From assembly GCA_963714145.1 (NCBI GenBank), contig OY970235.1, forward strand, positions 9,672,001-9,736,000: a stretch of DNA of 64,000 nucleotides. The letters are read 5' to 3'. Position numbers and translations under genes: made by a program. Source of the DNA: JBBWZH01 sp035544115. Its GTDB lineage: Bacteria; Actinomycetota; Actinomycetes; Mycobacteriales; CADCTP01. Below the pieces are notes generated by a model, which saw only the letters and a list, made by a program, of their open reading frames with translations, was not told the DNA's origin and made no database searches. Positions 21,731 to 30,661 of the stretch are shown here, one piece after another. Each line of letters begins with the position of its first letter. Within the stretch, counting starts at the first letter, position 1.

Positions 21731-21914
21731 CGGTTGGATGTCGTTCGTGACACCGGATTTGACCACACGTCACGATGCGGTCAACGGACTGTCGTCCGGC
21801 GGCCACATGGCCTACGGTCTTCCCATCCCGGGCCGGGTGGGCCTCGCGGGAGGTGGCGCGTGCGCCTCCGGGCCGGGGCGTCGGGTTCTGTACCAGCATG
21901 TCAGGAGGCGCTCC

Positions 21915-22847
21915 GTGAGGGTCCGTCGTACGTTCGCCGCGCCGGTCGTGCTCGCCGCCGCGGCGCTACTCGTCGCCGGCTGCGGAGGCAAGACCACCGA
22001 CTCCGGCGGTAACAAGCAGGCTCAGGTGACGGTCACCCAGGCCGCCGACATCGCCGCACTGGTGCCCGACGCGATCAAGAGCAAGGGCACGATCACGATC
22101 GCCACCGACGCCAGTTACGCGCCGAACGAGTTCTCCACCGACGGCGGCAAGACCTTCCAGGGCATGGACATCGACCTCGGCAACGCCATCGGCAAGGTGC
22201 TCAACCTGCAGGTCAAGTTCGTCAACACCCCGTTCGACGGGATCCTGGCCGGCCTGGCCGCCAACAAGTACGAGCTGGGCATGTCCTCGTTCACCGACAA
22301 CGCCGAGCGGGAGAAGACGGTCGACTTCGTCACCTACTTCAAGGCCGGCACGTCGATCGCGGTGCAGAAGGGCAACCCGCTCGGCATCAAGTCGCAGGAA
22401 GACCTGTGCGGCAAGAAGGTGGCCGCCGAGCGCGGCACCATCCAGCTCGACTCGCTGACCAAGGACGCCCTCGAAGACGGCACCGCCACCCTGCGCGGCA
22501 CCTGCAAGACGAGCGGCAAGCCGGTGCCGGTCGCGGTCCCGCTGCCGGACCAGAACGCGGTGAACAACGCGCTGATCGCCAAGCGGGCCGACGCCTTCAC
22601 CGCCGACTCGCCGGTGGTCGACTACCAGGTGAAGATCACCAACGGCGGCATCGAGCAGGGCGGCACCGCGGCCGACGTGGCACCGTACGGCATCGCGATC
22701 GCCAAGACCTCCGGCGCCTTCAAGGACGCGGTGCAGAAGGCCGTGCAGAAGCTGATGGACGATGGCAGCTACACCAAGATCATGCAGACCTGGGGGCTGA
22801 CCGACGGCGCGATCACCGAGTCGAAGATCAACGGCGCGGGCGGCTGA
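21915..22847 (+). CDS. Amino-acid ABC transporter substrate-binding lipoprotein
   Basis: 310 residues from GTG 21915, with AGGAGG at 21902-21907. Lipobox LLVAGC ends the signal peptide, so the protein is lipid-anchored outside the membrane. SBP family 3 landmarks: GTITIATDASYAPNEF, GMDIDLGNAIGKVL, SSFTDNAEREKTVDFV. A Cys pair (EDLCGKK, RGTCKTSG) probably forms a disulfide. Binds a polar or charged amino acid. Followed by the permease and ATPase genes. Confidence 0.9.
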   Translation: MRVRRTFAAPVVLAAAALLVAGCGGKTTDSGGNKQAQVTVTQAADIAALVPDAIKSKGTITIATDASYAPNEFSTDGGKTFQGMDIDLGNAIGKVLNLQVKFVNTPFDGILAGLAANKYELGMSSFTDNAEREKTVDFVTYFKAGTSIAVQKGNPLGIKSQEDLCGKKVAAERGTIQLDSLTKDALEDGTATLRGTCKTSGKPVPVAVPLPDQNAVNNALIAKRADAFTADSPVVDYQVKITNGGIEQGGTAADVAPYGIAIAKTSGAFKDAVQKAVQKLMDDGSYTKIMQTWGLTDGAITESKINGAGG

Positions 22848-22890
22848 TCCGGACCCTGACCTGACCGGCGGCGAGCGTCTGGAGGCGCCG

Positions 22891-23850
22891 ATGACCGAGC
22901 CCGCGACGTCCGCCGCCGCGGCCGGAGCAGCGGCGGCGGAGCCACCGGCCGAGGAGCTGCGGGTCATCCCGGTCCGCCACCCGGGGCGCTGGGTCGCGGT
23001 GGCGGTGCTGGCGGTGCTGGCCGCGATGCTGGTCAACTCGCTGGTCCGCAACCCGCGCTGGGAGTGGGACTACGTCCGCGGGTACTTCACGTACGAGGCG
23101 ATCCTGCGCGGCATCGTGGTCACGCTGGAGCTGACCGTGCTCGCGATGGCGATCGGGCTGGTGCTCGGCATCGTCCTCGCGGTGATGCGGTTGTCGCCCA
23201 ACCCGATCGTGGCCGGCGCCTCCTGGGGCTACACCTGGTTCTTCCGGGGCACCCCGGTGCTGGTCCAGTTGATCTTCTGGGGCTACATCTCGGCGCTCTA
23301 CCCGCGGATCGGCATCGGCGTCCCGTTCGGTCCCAACGTGTCCGCCGAGTCCAACGCGCTGATCTCCACGTTCACCGCGGCGGTGCTGGGGTTGGGGCTG
23401 AACGAGGCCGCGTACATGGCCGAGATCGTCCGCGCCGGGCTGTTGTCGGTGGACCACGGGCAGACCGAGGCCGCGCAGGCGCTGGGTATGCGGCAGTTGC
23501 AGACGCTGCGCCGGATCGTGCTGCCGCAGGCGATGCGGGTGATCATCCCACCGACCGGCAACGAGACGATCTCGATGCTGAAGACCACCTCGCTGGTAAC
23601 CGTGCTCGCGCTGGGCGACCTGCTCGGCGCCGCGTCGCTGATCTACGGCTCCAACTTCAAGTACATCCCGCTGCTCGCGGTCGCCTCGATCTGGTACCTG
23701 ATCATGACGTCGCTCCTGTCGATCGGGCAGTACTACATCGAGCGGCGGTACTCCCGTGGCTCCAGCCGGGTGCAGCCGCCGACCGCCCTGCAACGGGTCC
23801 GCGCAAGGTTGGTCGGACTGCGCGGCGCGACCGAGGGGCAGGGGTCATGA
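22891..23850 (+). CDS. Polar amino-acid ABC transporter permease
   Basis: 319 residues with an N-terminal Ala-rich cytoplasmic tail, then membrane segments (WVAVAVLAVLAAMLV; VVTLELTVLAMAIGLVLGIVLAV; WFFRGTPVLVQLIFW). The HisMQ-type EAA loop is EAAQALGMRQLQTLRRIVLPQAMRVIIPP. A single permease probably works as a homodimer. It overlaps the ATPase start by 4 bp. Confidence 0.92.
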   Translation: MTEPATSAAAAGAAAAEPPAEELRVIPVRHPGRWVAVAVLAVLAAMLVNSLVRNPRWEWDYVRGYFTYEAILRGIVVTLELTVLAMAIGLVLGIVLAVMRLSPNPIVAGASWGYTWFFRGTPVLVQLIFWGYISALYPRIGIGVPFGPNVSAESNALISTFTAAVLGLGLNEAAYMAEIVRAGLLSVDHGQTEAAQALGMRQLQTLRRIVLPQAMRVIIPPTGNETISMLKTTSLVTVLALGDLLGAASLIYGSNFKYIPLLAVASIWYLIMTSLLSIGQYYIERRYSRGSSRVQPPTALQRVRARLVGLRGATEGQGS

Positions 23851-24635
23851 CCGCCGCGGCACCGGCCGGCGACGTGGTCCCGATGGTGCGGGCCGAGGCG
23901 GTCTGCAAGCAGTTCGGGCCGCTGGAGGTGCTCAAGGGCATCGACCTGGAGGTCACCCGCAGCGAGGTGATGTGCATCCTCGGCCCGTCCGGCTCCGGCA
24001 AGTCGACGTTCCTGCGCTGCATCAACCACCTGGAGAAGATCGACGGCGGCCGGCTCTCGGTGGACGGCGAGTACGTCGGCTACCGCCGGGTCGGCGACAA
24101 GCTGTACGAGCTGCGCGAGTCCGAGGTGGCGCACAAGCGGTCCGAGATCGGCATGGTGTTCCAGCGGTTCAACCTGTTCCCGCACATGACCGCGCTGGGC
24201 AACGTGGTCGAGGCGCCGCAGCGGGTGAAGGGCGAGCCGAAGGCCGAGGTCACCGAGCGGGCGCACCAGCTGCTGGCCCGGGTCGGCCTGGCCGACAAGG
24301 CCGCCGCCTACCCCAGCCAGCTGTCGGGCGGCCAGCAGCAGCGGGTGGCGATCGCCCGGGCGCTGGCGATGCGACCCAAGCTGATGCTGTTCGACGAGCC
24401 CACCTCGGCGCTCGACCCGGAGCTGGTCGGCGAGGTGCTGGACGTCATGCGTGGCCTCGCCGAGGACGGCATGACCATGGTCGTCGTCACCCACGAGATC
24501 GGCTTCGCCCGCGAGGTGGGCGACTCGCTGGTATTCATGGACGGCGGCGTCGTGGTCGAATCCGGCAGCCCGCTGCAGGTCCTCACCAGCCCCCAGCACG
24601 AACGCACCAAGGCGTTCCTCTCCAAGGTCCTCTGA
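23847..24635 (+). CDS. Polar amino-acid ABC transporter ATP-binding protein
   Basis: 262 residues from ATG 23847 (ATGA overlap). Walker A GPSGSGKST at residue 46, Q-loop VFQRFNLFPHMTAL, ABC signature LSGGQQQRVAIARAL, Walker B LMLFDEPTSALDPE, H-loop VVVTHEIGFA. GlnQ/HisP type. Last gene of the importer operon. Confidence 0.95.
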   Translation: MTAAAPAGDVVPMVRAEAVCKQFGPLEVLKGIDLEVTRSEVMCILGPSGSGKSTFLRCINHLEKIDGGRLSVDGEYVGYRRVGDKLYELRESEVAHKRSEIGMVFQRFNLFPHMTALGNVVEAPQRVKGEPKAEVTERAHQLLARVGLADKAAAYPSQLSGGQQQRVAIARALAMRPKLMLFDEPTSALDPELVGEVLDVMRGLAEDGMTMVVVTHEIGFAREVGDSLVFMDGGVVVESGSPLQVLTSPQHERTKAFLSKVL

Positions 24636-24680
24636 CCCTGCGTCCCCAAGTCCCGGAGCCCGGACGTTCCCGGGGCCGGA

Positions 24681-24751
24681 CTTCCCGGACGTTTCCGGGC
24701 CAGGCTTCCCGGACGTTTCCGGGCCAGGCTTCCGGGCGTTTCCGGGCCAGG
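24681..24751 (+). repeat. 24-bp tandem repeat after the importer operon
   Basis: Two perfect copies of a 24-mer beginning CTTCCCGGACGTTTCC (24681-24704, 24705-24728) and one 23-bp variant, with more degenerate copies on both sides across the 236-bp gap 24636-24871. It separates two convergent genes and may form nested hairpins that stop transcription. Confidence 0.75.
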
Positions 24752-24871
24752 CCTTCCGGAGGGCCGTTCCGGAGCCGGCTTCCGGCGTTCCAGAGCCGGG
24801 CTTTCCGGAGGGCGTTCCGGAGCCGGATGGGCGGGCTCAGGCGCGGTCGGAACTGCCCACTCGCGGCACTG

Positions 24872-25504
24872 TCAGGGGCGGTAGACGGCGGCGAGCAGGC
24901 CGTCGCCGACCGGGAGCAGCGCCGAGACCAGCCGCTCGTCATCCCGGACGGCCCGGCCGAGGTCGCGCACCGAGACCGTCTCCGGGTCCCGGGCGGACGG
25001 GTCAGGCACCCGGTCGTGCCAGAGCGCGTTGTCGAACGCGACCACTCCGCCGGGCCGCAGCAGCCGCAGCGCCTCGGTCAGGTAGTCGGCGTACTCGGTC
25101 TTCACCGCGTCACAGAAGACCAGGTCGTAGCCCCGATCGGTGAGTCGGGGGAGGACCTCGAGGGCCGGCCCGTTGATCAGCCGGGCCCGGCCGCCGGGGA
25201 TGCCGCCGTCCGCGAACGTCTGCCGGGCGGCCCGCTGGTGCTCCGGCTCGATGTCGACGGTGGTCAACACGCCATCCGGACGCATGCCCCGCAGCAGCCA
25301 CAATCCGGACACCCCGGTGCCGGTGCCGATCTCCACCACCGATCGGGCCCCGACCGCGGTGGCCAGGAACCGCAACGCGGCCCCGCCGGCCGGGCCGATC
25401 GGCACGCAGCCCAGCTCAGCCGCCTTGGCCCGAGCGGCGACAAGCGGCGGGTCCTCGGCCATCCAGGCCTCGACATACTCCCGGATCGCGGCCGGACCGG
25501 CCAT
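24872..25504 (-). CDS. SAM-dependent O-methyltransferase (caffeoyl-CoA type)
   Basis: 210 residues from ATG 25504, with GGGAGGTA upstream; the longer frame to 25702 runs into sigE. Methyltransferase_3 landmarks: SVVEIGTGTGVSGLWLLRGM (SAM loop), TTVDIEPEHQRAARQTF, DLVFCDAVKTEYADYL (metal Asp region), VAFDNALWHDRV. M. tuberculosis has the orthologous gene (Rv1220c) in the same divergent position beside sigE. Natural substrate unknown. Confidence 0.88.
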   Translation of the reverse strand: MAGPAAIREYVEAWMAEDPPLVAARAKAAELGCVPIGPAGGAALRFLATAVGARSVVEIGTGTGVSGLWLLRGMRPDGVLTTVDIEPEHQRAARQTFADGGIPGGRARLINGPALEVLPRLTDRGYDLVFCDAVKTEYADYLTEALRLLRPGGVVAFDNALWHDRVPDPSARDPETVSVRDLGRAVRDDERLVSALLPVGDGLLAAVYRP

Positions 25505-25552
25505 GCGTACCTCCCAGGTGATCCCGGACACGATAGCTGGCGTGTATCTACC

Positions 25553-25579
25553 GGGAACGCCCACGCGCCGCCGCGCGTT
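25553..25579 (+). promoter_or_regulatory. Candidate ECF-sigma promoter of sigE
   Basis: GGGAAC (25553-25558), 17-nt spacer, CGTT (25576-25579), 50 bp before the sigE ATG. This matches the GGAAC-N16..18-CGTT pattern of SigE/SigH-class promoters and suggests autoregulation or activation by a sister ECF factor. Confidence 0.6.
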
Positions 25580-25628
25580 CACGCAAAACGAACACGTCGC
25601 ATGCTGTTGTGGGAAGGATGCCGGGGCC

Positions 25629-26255
25629 ATGAGGGTGTCGGTCGGGCTTGAGCCGGGGGGAGCCGTGGTCGACGGCGCTACTCCGATGTGGGTGCCGCCC
25701 ACGTGGGACGAGGTCGTGCGCGAGCACTCGCCCCGCGTGTACCGCCTTGCCTACCGCCTCGCAGGCAACCAGCAGGACGCGGAAGATCTCACCCAGGAGA
25801 CGTTCGTCCGGGTGTTCCGCTCGCTGGCCGATTACACCCCGGGCACGTTCGAGGGCTGGCTGCACCGGATCACCACGAACCTCTTCCTCGACATGGTGCG
25901 CCGCCGGCAGCGGATCCGGTTCGACGCGCTGCCGGAGGACACCGAGCGGCTGCCCGGCCGGGAACGCAGCCCCGAGCAGGTCTACGCCGACACCCACCTG
26001 GCCCCGGACGTGCAGCTGGCGCTGGACGCGCTGCCGCCCGACTTCCGCGCCGCCGTCGTACTCTGCGACATCGAAGGCCTCTCGTACGAGGAGATCGCGG
26101 CCACCTTGAGCATCAAGCTCGGCACTGTGCGATCCCGGATCCACCGCGGCCGGCTGCTGCTGCGCGAGGCGCTCAGCCACCGCGCGCCACGCCGGCCGGT
26201 GGAGAGCGCAGCCGACGGCACCGGCTCCTTCCCCGCGGCGGAGGGAGCGTCGTGA
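25629..26255 (+). CDS. sigE: ECF RNA polymerase sigma factor SigE
   Basis: 208 residues from ATG 25629. Region 2 (HSPRVYRLAYRLAGNQQDAEDLTQETFVRVFRSL ... WLHRITTNLFLDMVRRRQRIR) recognises the -10; region 4 (LPPDFRAAVVLCDIEGLSYEEIAATLSIKLGTVRSRIHRGR) the -35. Very close to mycobacterial SigE over the whole core, which responds to envelope and heat stress. Overlaps rseA by 4 bp. ATG 25689 (MWVPPTWDEVVREH) is an alternative shorter start; SigE in mycobacteria is known to have several starts. Confidence 0.93.
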   Translation: MRVSVGLEPGGAVVDGATPMWVPPTWDEVVREHSPRVYRLAYRLAGNQQDAEDLTQETFVRVFRSLADYTPGTFEGWLHRITTNLFLDMVRRRQRIRFDALPEDTERLPGRERSPEQVYADTHLAPDVQLALDALPPDFRAAVVLCDIEGLSYEEIAATLSIKLGTVRSRIHRGRLLLREALSHRAPRRPVESAADGTGSFPAAEGAS

Positions 26256-26983
26256 CCTTCCCGGACGGACACCTCGCTGACGAGGCGATCGCCGCGTTCG
26301 TGGACGACGGGCTCTCAGCCTCTGCCCGGCAGCGCGCCGACCGGCACGTGAAGTGCTGCCTGGAGTGCCGCGCCGTGGTCGCGGCGCAGCGCGAGGCCCA
26401 GGTGCTGCTCGCCGCCGCGCCTGACCCGGAACTCCCGCCCGGCCTGCTGGCCCGGCTGCGTGACATCCCGATGACCGCCGACCTCGGCGGCTCCGACTTC
26501 GTGCTGGTGGCCGACGAGCAGGGGCTGGCCTGGGCGTCCGTGCCGCCGCCCGCCGCTGACCCGCGGCTGACCGTCGCCACCGAGGCGGCTCCGGCGCCGA
26601 CCCCGGCGCTGGTGAGCGCGGGCACCGGCTCGCCGGGCGACGCCGCGCCGGCTGCCGCCCGCCGACCTGGCCGGGGTACGGCCGGCCCGGGGCGGGCCCG
26701 GCCCCGCTCCTATCCGTCCGTCCGGTCCTCCCGGCCGCCCCGCCGCGGCCGCCGCCGGCTGGCCGGCGCCCTGGCCGGCCTTGCCTTCGGCGTGATCGCT
26801 TCGGCCGCCTCGACCGCCGCGCCCAACAGCGCCGCCCCGGTCGGCCAGCTCAACACCACCGGCGGCACCATCCCGGTGGTCAACCGCAGCGGCAATTCCG
26901 GCCCGCTGGAGTTGAACACGCTGCGGGTCGGCCCGGAGCGCCAGCAGTCCGACCTCCTCCCCGCCAGCCGCCGCGGCCGCTGA
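26252..26983 (+). CDS. rseA: Anti-sigma factor RseA
   Basis: 243 residues from GTG 26252. Zinc-binding anti-sigma motif H32-x3-C36-x2-C39 in HVKCCLEC. A ~100-residue Pro/Arg-rich linker leads to a weakly hydrophobic segment (LAGALAGLAFGVIASAAS) and a tail of conserved look (PVGQLNTTGGTIPVVNRSGNSG). It should hold SigE inactive until stress; in mycobacteria RseA is redox-sensitive and is degraded by ClpC1P2 after PknB phosphorylation. Whether the hydrophobic segment spans the membrane is unclear. Confidence 0.85.
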   Translation: MTFPDGHLADEAIAAFVDDGLSASARQRADRHVKCCLECRAVVAAQREAQVLLAAAPDPELPPGLLARLRDIPMTADLGGSDFVLVADEQGLAWASVPPPAADPRLTVATEAAPAPTPALVSAGTGSPGDAAPAAARRPGRGTAGPGRARPRSYPSVRSSRPPRRGRRRLAGALAGLAFGVIASAASTAAPNSAAPVGQLNTTGGTIPVVNRSGNSGPLELNTLRVGPERQQSDLLPASRRGR

Positions 26984-27024
26984 CCCGTCACCTCCGGCGG
27001 CACCTCGTCCCGTCCCGGGCCGCT

Positions 27025-27340
27025 GATCTCGACCTGGTCGGTGCCGGTCGGCTGACCGGCCGCACCCCGGCCGGGGTCGGCCACAGGCCTACCGAACCTG
27101 ACCGGTCGTACGGTCGGGTCGTCGCGGGCGCTGGCGACCTGCCGATCTCAACTGGTCGGTGCCGGTCGCCTGGCCAGCCCCACCCCGGGGCGGGTCGGCC
27201 ACGGGCCCTACCGGACCTGACCGGTCGTACGGTCGGGTCGTCCGGGGCCGCTGGCGGCCTGCCGATCTCAACTGGTCGGTGCCGGTCGGCTGGCCGGCCG
27301 CACCCCGGGCCGGGTCGGGCGCACGCCCTACGGGAACTTG
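27025..27340 (+). repeat. ~120-bp imperfect tandem repeat between rseA and htrA
   Basis: Units begin with GATCTC at 27025, 27144 and 27264 (periods 119 and 120), the last one partial. Shared words include TGGTCGGTGCCGGTCG and ACCGGTCGTACGGTCGGG. They fill the 403-bp gap 26984-27386, where no gene is seen. The spacing puts repeated sites in front of htrA, so they may be regulatory. Confidence 0.85.
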
Positions 27341-27386
27341 ACAGGTCATCCGGCAGGCTGTGGCCGTACCGACGGAAGGGCGTGGG

Positions 27387-28892
27387 ATGACCGACCAGGG
27401 CGTGCGTGGCAACGCGCCGTCGCCGGATCCGACCCGGGCCGGCAGCCCGGAGTTGGACGCGGCGTTCGGTCGACCGCCCGGCGTGGCGGAGTCGTTCGCG
27501 CCCGCGCCGCTGCCGCCGCCGCGCCGGGCCAACCTGGCGCCGCAGCTGCCGAGCACGGCGCAGCGCCGCATGTTCGGCCGGCCGGACGGGCAGCAGGAGT
27601 CGTTCGACCCGCCGCCCGGTTCCCGTCCCGACCCCCGGCCCACCCCGGAGTCGCCGTGGTGGAAGCCGGACGCGGCCCGCGACCCGTGGCGTGACGCCGG
27701 GTCGCTGGCCCGGCTGGGTGCCCCGCCGGATCTGGACGGGCAGCGCCCGGCCGAGGCCGAGCCGCTGCCGGACCTGCTCGAGTCCGACCGCGGCCGGCGC
27801 CGCTGGCGGCTGCGCCAGCTCTCGGTCACCGCCGCGATCGTGCTGCTGATCGGCGCGCTGCTGGCCGGCATCGGCGGTGGCGTGACCGGCTACCTGATCT
27901 CGTCCCGGGTGAAGTCGGCGCTGCTCGACCCGGATGCCACGCTCACCTCGGTGAGCCCGCCGGTGAACCGGCCGCCCGGTTCGATCGCGGACATCGCCAA
28001 GCGGGTGCTGCCGGCGGTCGTCTCGATCGAGGTGCGGTCCTCGTCTGGCGCCGGCACCGGCTCCGGGGTGGTGATCGCCGCCGACGGCTACATCCTGACC
28101 AACAACCACGTGGTCTCGACCGCCGCCACGAACAGCGGCACGATGCGCGCACTGTTCCAGGACCAGACCGCCGCGCCGGCCCGCATCGTCGGCCGTGACC
28201 CGAAGTCCGACCTGGCCGTGGTCAAGGTGGACAAGAAGGGCCTGACCGTCGCCACCCTCGGCGATTCGTCCTCGATGGCCGTCGGCGACCCGGTGATCGC
28301 GATCGGCTCGCCGCTCGGCCTGGCCGGCACGGTGACGTCCGGCATCGTGAGCGCGCTGAACCGCCCAGTCCGGTTGGACGGCCAGGGCAGCGACACGAAC
28401 GCCGTGATCAACGCAATCCAGACCGACGCCGCGATCAACCCCGGTAACTCCGGCGGCGCACTGGTCGACGGCGCCGGCGCGGTCGTCGGGATCAACTCGG
28501 CGATCGCGACGCTGAGCAGCGGCGGCCGCGCCTCCGAGGGCGGCAGCATCGGCGTCGGGTTCGCGATCCCGATCAACGAGGCCCGCGACATCGCCCAGCA
28601 GCTGATCCGGACCGGCTCGGTCAAGCACGCCACCCTCGGCCTGACCGCCAAGTCGGTGACCGACGGCTCCCGGGACGGTGCGCTGATCGAGTCGATCAGC
28701 CCAGGTGGCGCCGCCGCCAAGGCCGGCCTGCAGGAAGGCGACGTGATCACCAAGGTGGACAAGGTGGCCATCACCGGCTACGACCACCTGATCGTCACCA
28801 TCCGCTCCCACCACGTGGGCGACAAGATCGCGCTCAGCTACGTCCGCGGCGGCTCCACCCGCAACACCAGCGCCACCCTCCAGTCAGACTGA
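27387..28892 (+). CDS. htrA: HtrA-family membrane serine protease
   Basis: 501 residues from ATG 27387 with GGAAGGG upstream. Long Pro-rich cytoplasmic tail (~140 residues), one membrane helix (VTAAIVLLIGALLAGIGGGVTGYLI), then an external trypsin-like domain with His241 (TNNHVVS), Asp275 (KSDLAVV) and Ser355 (NPGNSGGAL), and a C-terminal PDZ domain (GGAAAKAGLQEGDVITKVDKVAI). Degrades or refolds damaged envelope proteins. Third gene of the sigE-rseA-htrA-tatB module. Confidence 0.95.
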   Translation: MTDQGVRGNAPSPDPTRAGSPELDAAFGRPPGVAESFAPAPLPPPRRANLAPQLPSTAQRRMFGRPDGQQESFDPPPGSRPDPRPTPESPWWKPDAARDPWRDAGSLARLGAPPDLDGQRPAEAEPLPDLLESDRGRRRWRLRQLSVTAAIVLLIGALLAGIGGGVTGYLISSRVKSALLDPDATLTSVSPPVNRPPGSIADIAKRVLPAVVSIEVRSSSGAGTGSGVVIAADGYILTNNHVVSTAATNSGTMRALFQDQTAAPARIVGRDPKSDLAVVKVDKKGLTVATLGDSSSMAVGDPVIAIGSPLGLAGTVTSGIVSALNRPVRLDGQGSDTNAVINAIQTDAAINPGNSGGALVDGAGAVVGINSAIATLSSGGRASEGGSIGVGFAIPINEARDIAQQLIRTGSVKHATLGLTAKSVTDGSRDGALIESISPGGAAAKAGLQEGDVITKVDKVAITGYDHLIVTIRSHHVGDKIALSYVRGGSTRNTSATLQSD

Positions 28893-28985
28893 CCCGGGTC
28901 CGGCCCGATCCTGGGTTGGGGTGGGCGTCCGGGCTGGTTCATCAGGTCGTACGCCTGCGGACTGCCATATGTCGCGATCCATGGC

Positions 28986-28991
28986 TAGTCT
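28986..28991 (+). promoter_or_regulatory. -10 box of leaderless tatB
   Basis: TAGTCT, 6 nt before GTG 28998; no ribosome-binding site. Confidence 0.5.
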
Positions 28992-28997
28992 GGGGAT

Positions 28998-29378
28998 GTG
29001 TTCGGCAGCCTGGGTTGGCTTGAGATCGCGATGCTTGTCGTCGTGGCGTTGCTGGTGTTCGGCCCCGACAAGCTCCCGTCGGTCGCTCGTGACGCGGCCA
29101 GAGTGCTGCGCCAGTTGCGTGGCATGGCGCAGGGCGCGCGGACCCAGTTGAAGTCGGAGCTCGGTCCCGAGTTCGCCGACTTCGATCTGGACTCGCTGAA
29201 CCCGCGCGCGTTCGTCCGCAAGCACCTGCTCGAGGGCGACGAGGACGACGACCCGCTCGGCCTGCGCGCGGACGACCCGGTCCGCCCGGCCACGAGCGAC
29301 CGTCCGGCGACACCCACGGCGGCCCCGGCCACGGCCAAGGACACCCAGCCGGTCCCGTTCGATCCCGACGCCACCTAG
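28998..29378 (+). CDS. tatB: Sec-independent protein translocase TatB
   Basis: 126 residues. Short membrane helix WLEIAMLVVVALLVFGPDKLPSVARDAARVLRQLR, with the FGP hinge and following amphipathic helix of the TatA/B family, and a 60-residue acidic and Ala/Thr/Pro-rich tail. The length and location after htrA favour TatB over TatA. It works with TatC, not in this window, in export of folded proteins. Confidence 0.9.
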   Translation: MFGSLGWLEIAMLVVVALLVFGPDKLPSVARDAARVLRQLRGMAQGARTQLKSELGPEFADFDLDSLNPRAFVRKHLLEGDEDDDPLGLRADDPVRPATSDRPATPTAAPATAKDTQPVPFDPDAT

Positions 29379-29481
29379 GCCCGGCTGACCCAAGCCTCAG
29401 CTGGCAGCTCCCAAGCTGGCAGCTGGCTGGCCCACGCCGAAGCCCAAGCTGGCTGGCGGACGGTCGAGTACCGTCCTCGGG

Positions 29482-30609
29482 TCAGCGGGGGACCGGGGTG
29501 AGGTCGAGTGGGCGGCCGGCGAGGCTGCGCTGGCGGGTGCCGATCTTGTCGGCGACCGCGCGGAGTGCGACCGCGGCCGGGGCGGACGGGTCGTGCACGA
29601 CGATCGGCCGGCCGTCGTCGCCGCCTTCCCGCAGCCGTACGTCGATCGGGATCTGACCGAGCAGGGGCACCCGGGCGCCGGTTGCCCGGGTCAGCGACTC
29701 GGCGACCGCCGCGCCCCCACCGGCCCCGAACAGCTCCATCCGCTCGCCACTCGGCAGCTCCAGCCAGGACATGTTCTCGACCACGCCGGCGATCTGCTGG
29801 TGCGTCTGCAGCGCGATCGAACCGGCCCGCTCGGCCACCTCGCGGGCGGCCACCTGCGGGGTGGTGACGACCAGGATCTCGGCTGTCGGGACCAGTTGCG
29901 CGACCGAGATCGCGATGTCGCCGGTGCCCGGCGGCAGGTCGAGCAGCAGCACGTCGAGGTCGCCCCAGAACACGTCGGCCAGGAACTGCTGCAGCGCGCG
30001 GTGCAGCATCGGCCCACGCCAGGCGACCGGGGCGTTGCCCTTGGTGAACATTCCGATCGAGATGACCCGCACCCCGTAGGCCTGCGGCGGCATGATCATC
30101 TGTTCGACCTGGGTCGGCCGGTCGGTGACCCCGAGCATCCGGGGGATGCTGTGGCCGTAGATGTCGGCGTCCACGACGCCGACCGCCAGGCCCCGTTCGG
30201 CCAGCGCGACCGCGACGTTCACGGTGACCGACGACTTGCCCACGCCACCCTTGCCGGACGCGACCGCGTACACCCGGGTCAGCGAGCCGGGCTTGGCGAA
30301 CGGGATTTCCGCGGCCGGCGCGTTCCCGCGCACCAGGGTCTGCAGCTCACGGCGCTGCTCGTCGCTCATCACGTCGAGCTCGACCTGCACGCTGGTGACA
30401 CCGGGTAGCCGCTGCACCGCGGCGGTCACGTCCCGGGTGATCTTGTCACGCATCGGGCAGCCGGCGATCGTCAGCCAGATGCCGACCGTCACCGCCCCGG
30501 CGCCGTCGATGTCCACGCTCTTGACCATGCCGAGCTCGGTGATCGGTCGGTGGATGTCCGGGTCCTGGACGCCGGCGAGCGCGTCGGTGACCTGCTGCGT
30601 CGTGACCAC
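29482..30609 (-). CDS. mrp: Mrp/NBP35-family iron-sulfur carrier ATPase
   Basis: 375 residues. N-terminal MIP18/DUF59 domain (VTDALAGVQDPDIHRPITELGMV) and P-loop ATPase with GKGGVGKS at residues 119-126, VVDADIYGHSIPRMLG and LLLDLPPGTGDIA. Delivers Fe-S clusters to target proteins. Same neighbourhood in M. tuberculosis (Rv1229c). The C-terminal CxxC of some Mrp proteins is not seen. Confidence 0.92.
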   Translation of the reverse strand: MVTTQQVTDALAGVQDPDIHRPITELGMVKSVDIDGAGAVTVGIWLTIAGCPMRDKITRDVTAAVQRLPGVTSVQVELDVMSDEQRRELQTLVRGNAPAAEIPFAKPGSLTRVYAVASGKGGVGKSSVTVNVAVALAERGLAVGVVDADIYGHSIPRMLGVTDRPTQVEQMIMPPQAYGVRVISIGMFTKGNAPVAWRGPMLHRALQQFLADVFWGDLDVLLLDLPPGTGDIAISVAQLVPTAEILVVTTPQVAAREVAERAGSIALQTHQQIAGVVENMSWLELPSGERMELFGAGGGAAVAESLTRATGARVPLLGQIPIDVRLREGGDDGRPIVVHDPSAPAAVALRAVADKIGTRQRSLAGRPLDLTPVPR

Positions 30610-30615
30610 GTGGCA

Positions 30616-30621
30616 ATGCTA
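30616..30621 (-). promoter_or_regulatory. -10 box of leaderless mrp
   Basis: TAGCAT on the minus strand, 6 nt before GTG 30609. Confidence 0.5.
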
Positions 30622-30649
30622 CGTGCGGACTGTCCGTTGCTACCGCAAC

Positions 30650-30655
30650 TACCAT
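30650..30655 (+). promoter_or_regulatory. -10 box of leaderless marR-type gene
   Basis: TACCAT, 6 nt before GTG 30662. It is back to back with the mrp promoter, 29 bp apart. Confidence 0.5.
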
Positions 30656-30661
30656 GGTCCG

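Noticed and set aside
27332..27337. GGGAAC before htrA as a SigE promoter
   Set aside because: No CGTT or similar -10 at 16-18 nt downstream, so it does not match the pattern seen in front of sigE.
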